64,000 nucleotides of DNA from Alphaproteobacteria bacterium LSUCC0719 (lineage in GTDB: Bacteria; Pseudomonadota; Alphaproteobacteria; Puniceispirillales; Puniceispirillaceae). The stretch spans positions 434,001-498,000 of the forward strand of contig JBFPJN010000001.1 of assembly GCA_040839025.1 (NCBI GenBank), given 5' to 3'. The number at the start of each line of letters is the position of its first letter. The stretch's first letter is position 1. The notes beneath the pieces are model-generated. The model did not search any database. It was not told the origin of the DNA and worked only from the letters and a program-made list of their open reading frames with translations. Shown here in pieces: positions 63,772 through 64,000 of the stretch. The translations under genes were made by a program, and so were the position numbers.

Positions 63772-64000
63772 GTGGTTCACCAGAAAACGGCCCAGTCTTC
63801 GGGCTTCATGTCAGATATGATCACATCCTATCTTGAACGCAGGATGGCACGCATTCTCCTGCTGGGGATGATCAGCGGCTTTCCCTGGGTTCTGATCGGA
63901 AGTTCCCTGTCACTTTGGCTCAAGGAGGATGGCCTGTCGAGAAGCGCCATCGGGTGGGCCGGACTTATATTCGGTGTCTATGCCTTCAACTTCCTGTGGG
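63772..64000 (+). CDS. ampG: AmpG-like muropeptide MFS permease (partial, 5' part only)
   Basis: The first 76 codons of a major-facilitator permease that runs off the right edge. My translation includes MARILLLGMISGFPWVLIGS followed by SLSLWLKEDGLSRSAIGWAG and a second hydrophobic segment. The 'GxPxxLxGSxLSLWLKExGxSxxxIG' pattern is the hallmark of AmpG, which imports GlcNAc-anhydroMurNAc peptides into the cytoplasm. GTG 63772 is in frame behind GGGAGGGG; ATG 63808 is an alternative. It is divergent from the YkuD-GH84-M19 operon across a 127-bp gap. Confidence 0.85.
   Translation, partial: MVHQKTAQSSGFMSDMITSYLERRMARILLLGMISGFPWVLIGSSLSLWLKEDGLSRSAIGWAGLIFGVYAFNFLW

Overview
The window is a gene-dense chromosomal segment of an alphaproteobacterium. 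Evidence for this: the cluster dusB-ntrB-ntrC-ntrY-ntrX-trkA-hfq, a fused IspD-IspF enzyme, a pyruvate dehydrogenase E1-beta with its own N-terminal lipoyl domain, and a recG/sdhE/mfd neighbourhood. Codon use is GC-rich, while several promoter regions are strongly AT-rich. A free-living, possibly marine lineage (SAR116-like) is my guess from gene content only; there is no rRNA or other marker here to prove it. I found no tRNA, rRNA, insertion sequence, prophage or CRISPR array.

Layout. 1-3513 (minus): a yejA-yejB-yejE oligopeptide/microcin-C-type ABC importer, cut at the left edge. 3848-6014: a CoxG-like protein, a structured intergenic region, a PhnZ/TmpB-like HD oxygenase and a convergent fold-type-IV transaminase resembling (R)-amine transaminases. 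6089-11336 (minus): acyl-CoA synthetase with a doubtful N-terminus, trpE and ppiD. 11622-23998 (plus): tpiA, secG, pyrG, kdsA, eno, ftsB, then pdhA-pdhB-pdhC-lpd-lipA and a COQ10/RatA-like gene. Glycolysis, CTP and KDO synthesis, pyruvate oxidation and lipoate insertion are thus clustered. 24005-26198 (minus): ispDF-pgpA-pncC. 26418-36218 (plus): dusB, the NtrBC and NtrYX two-component systems, trkA, hfq and an inositol-monophosphatase-like gene; dusB through trkA are all joined by 4-bp ATGA overlaps. 36226-44074: mazG, a DUF502 membrane protein, recG, sdhE, mfd.

44087-64000 is more accessory: a FrnE-type DsbA protein, a HugZ-like protein, two EamA transporters, a fluoroacetate-dehalogenase-type hydrolase, a TauE/SafE permease, a TPR plus outer-membrane-barrel gene coupled to a FecR-domain secreted protein, a sulfatase, a pair of convergent secreted serine proteases (trypsin-like and subtilisin-like), a ThDP-dependent enzyme, an NMT1-type ABC transporter, and finally an M19 dipeptidase - GH84 glycosidase - YkuD operon divergent from an AmpG-like muropeptide permease.

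The most interesting reading is the right end. AmpG, a YkuD protein without a signal peptide, a GH84 N-acetylglucosaminidase without a signal peptide and an M19 dipeptidase look like a cytoplasmic peptidoglycan-recycling module in which GH84 may take the place of NagZ. Other points are altered sigma54-contact loops in both NtrC and NtrX, a candidate structured RNA leader before the PhnZ-like gene, the FecR/Slam-like pair, and the two-protease locus.
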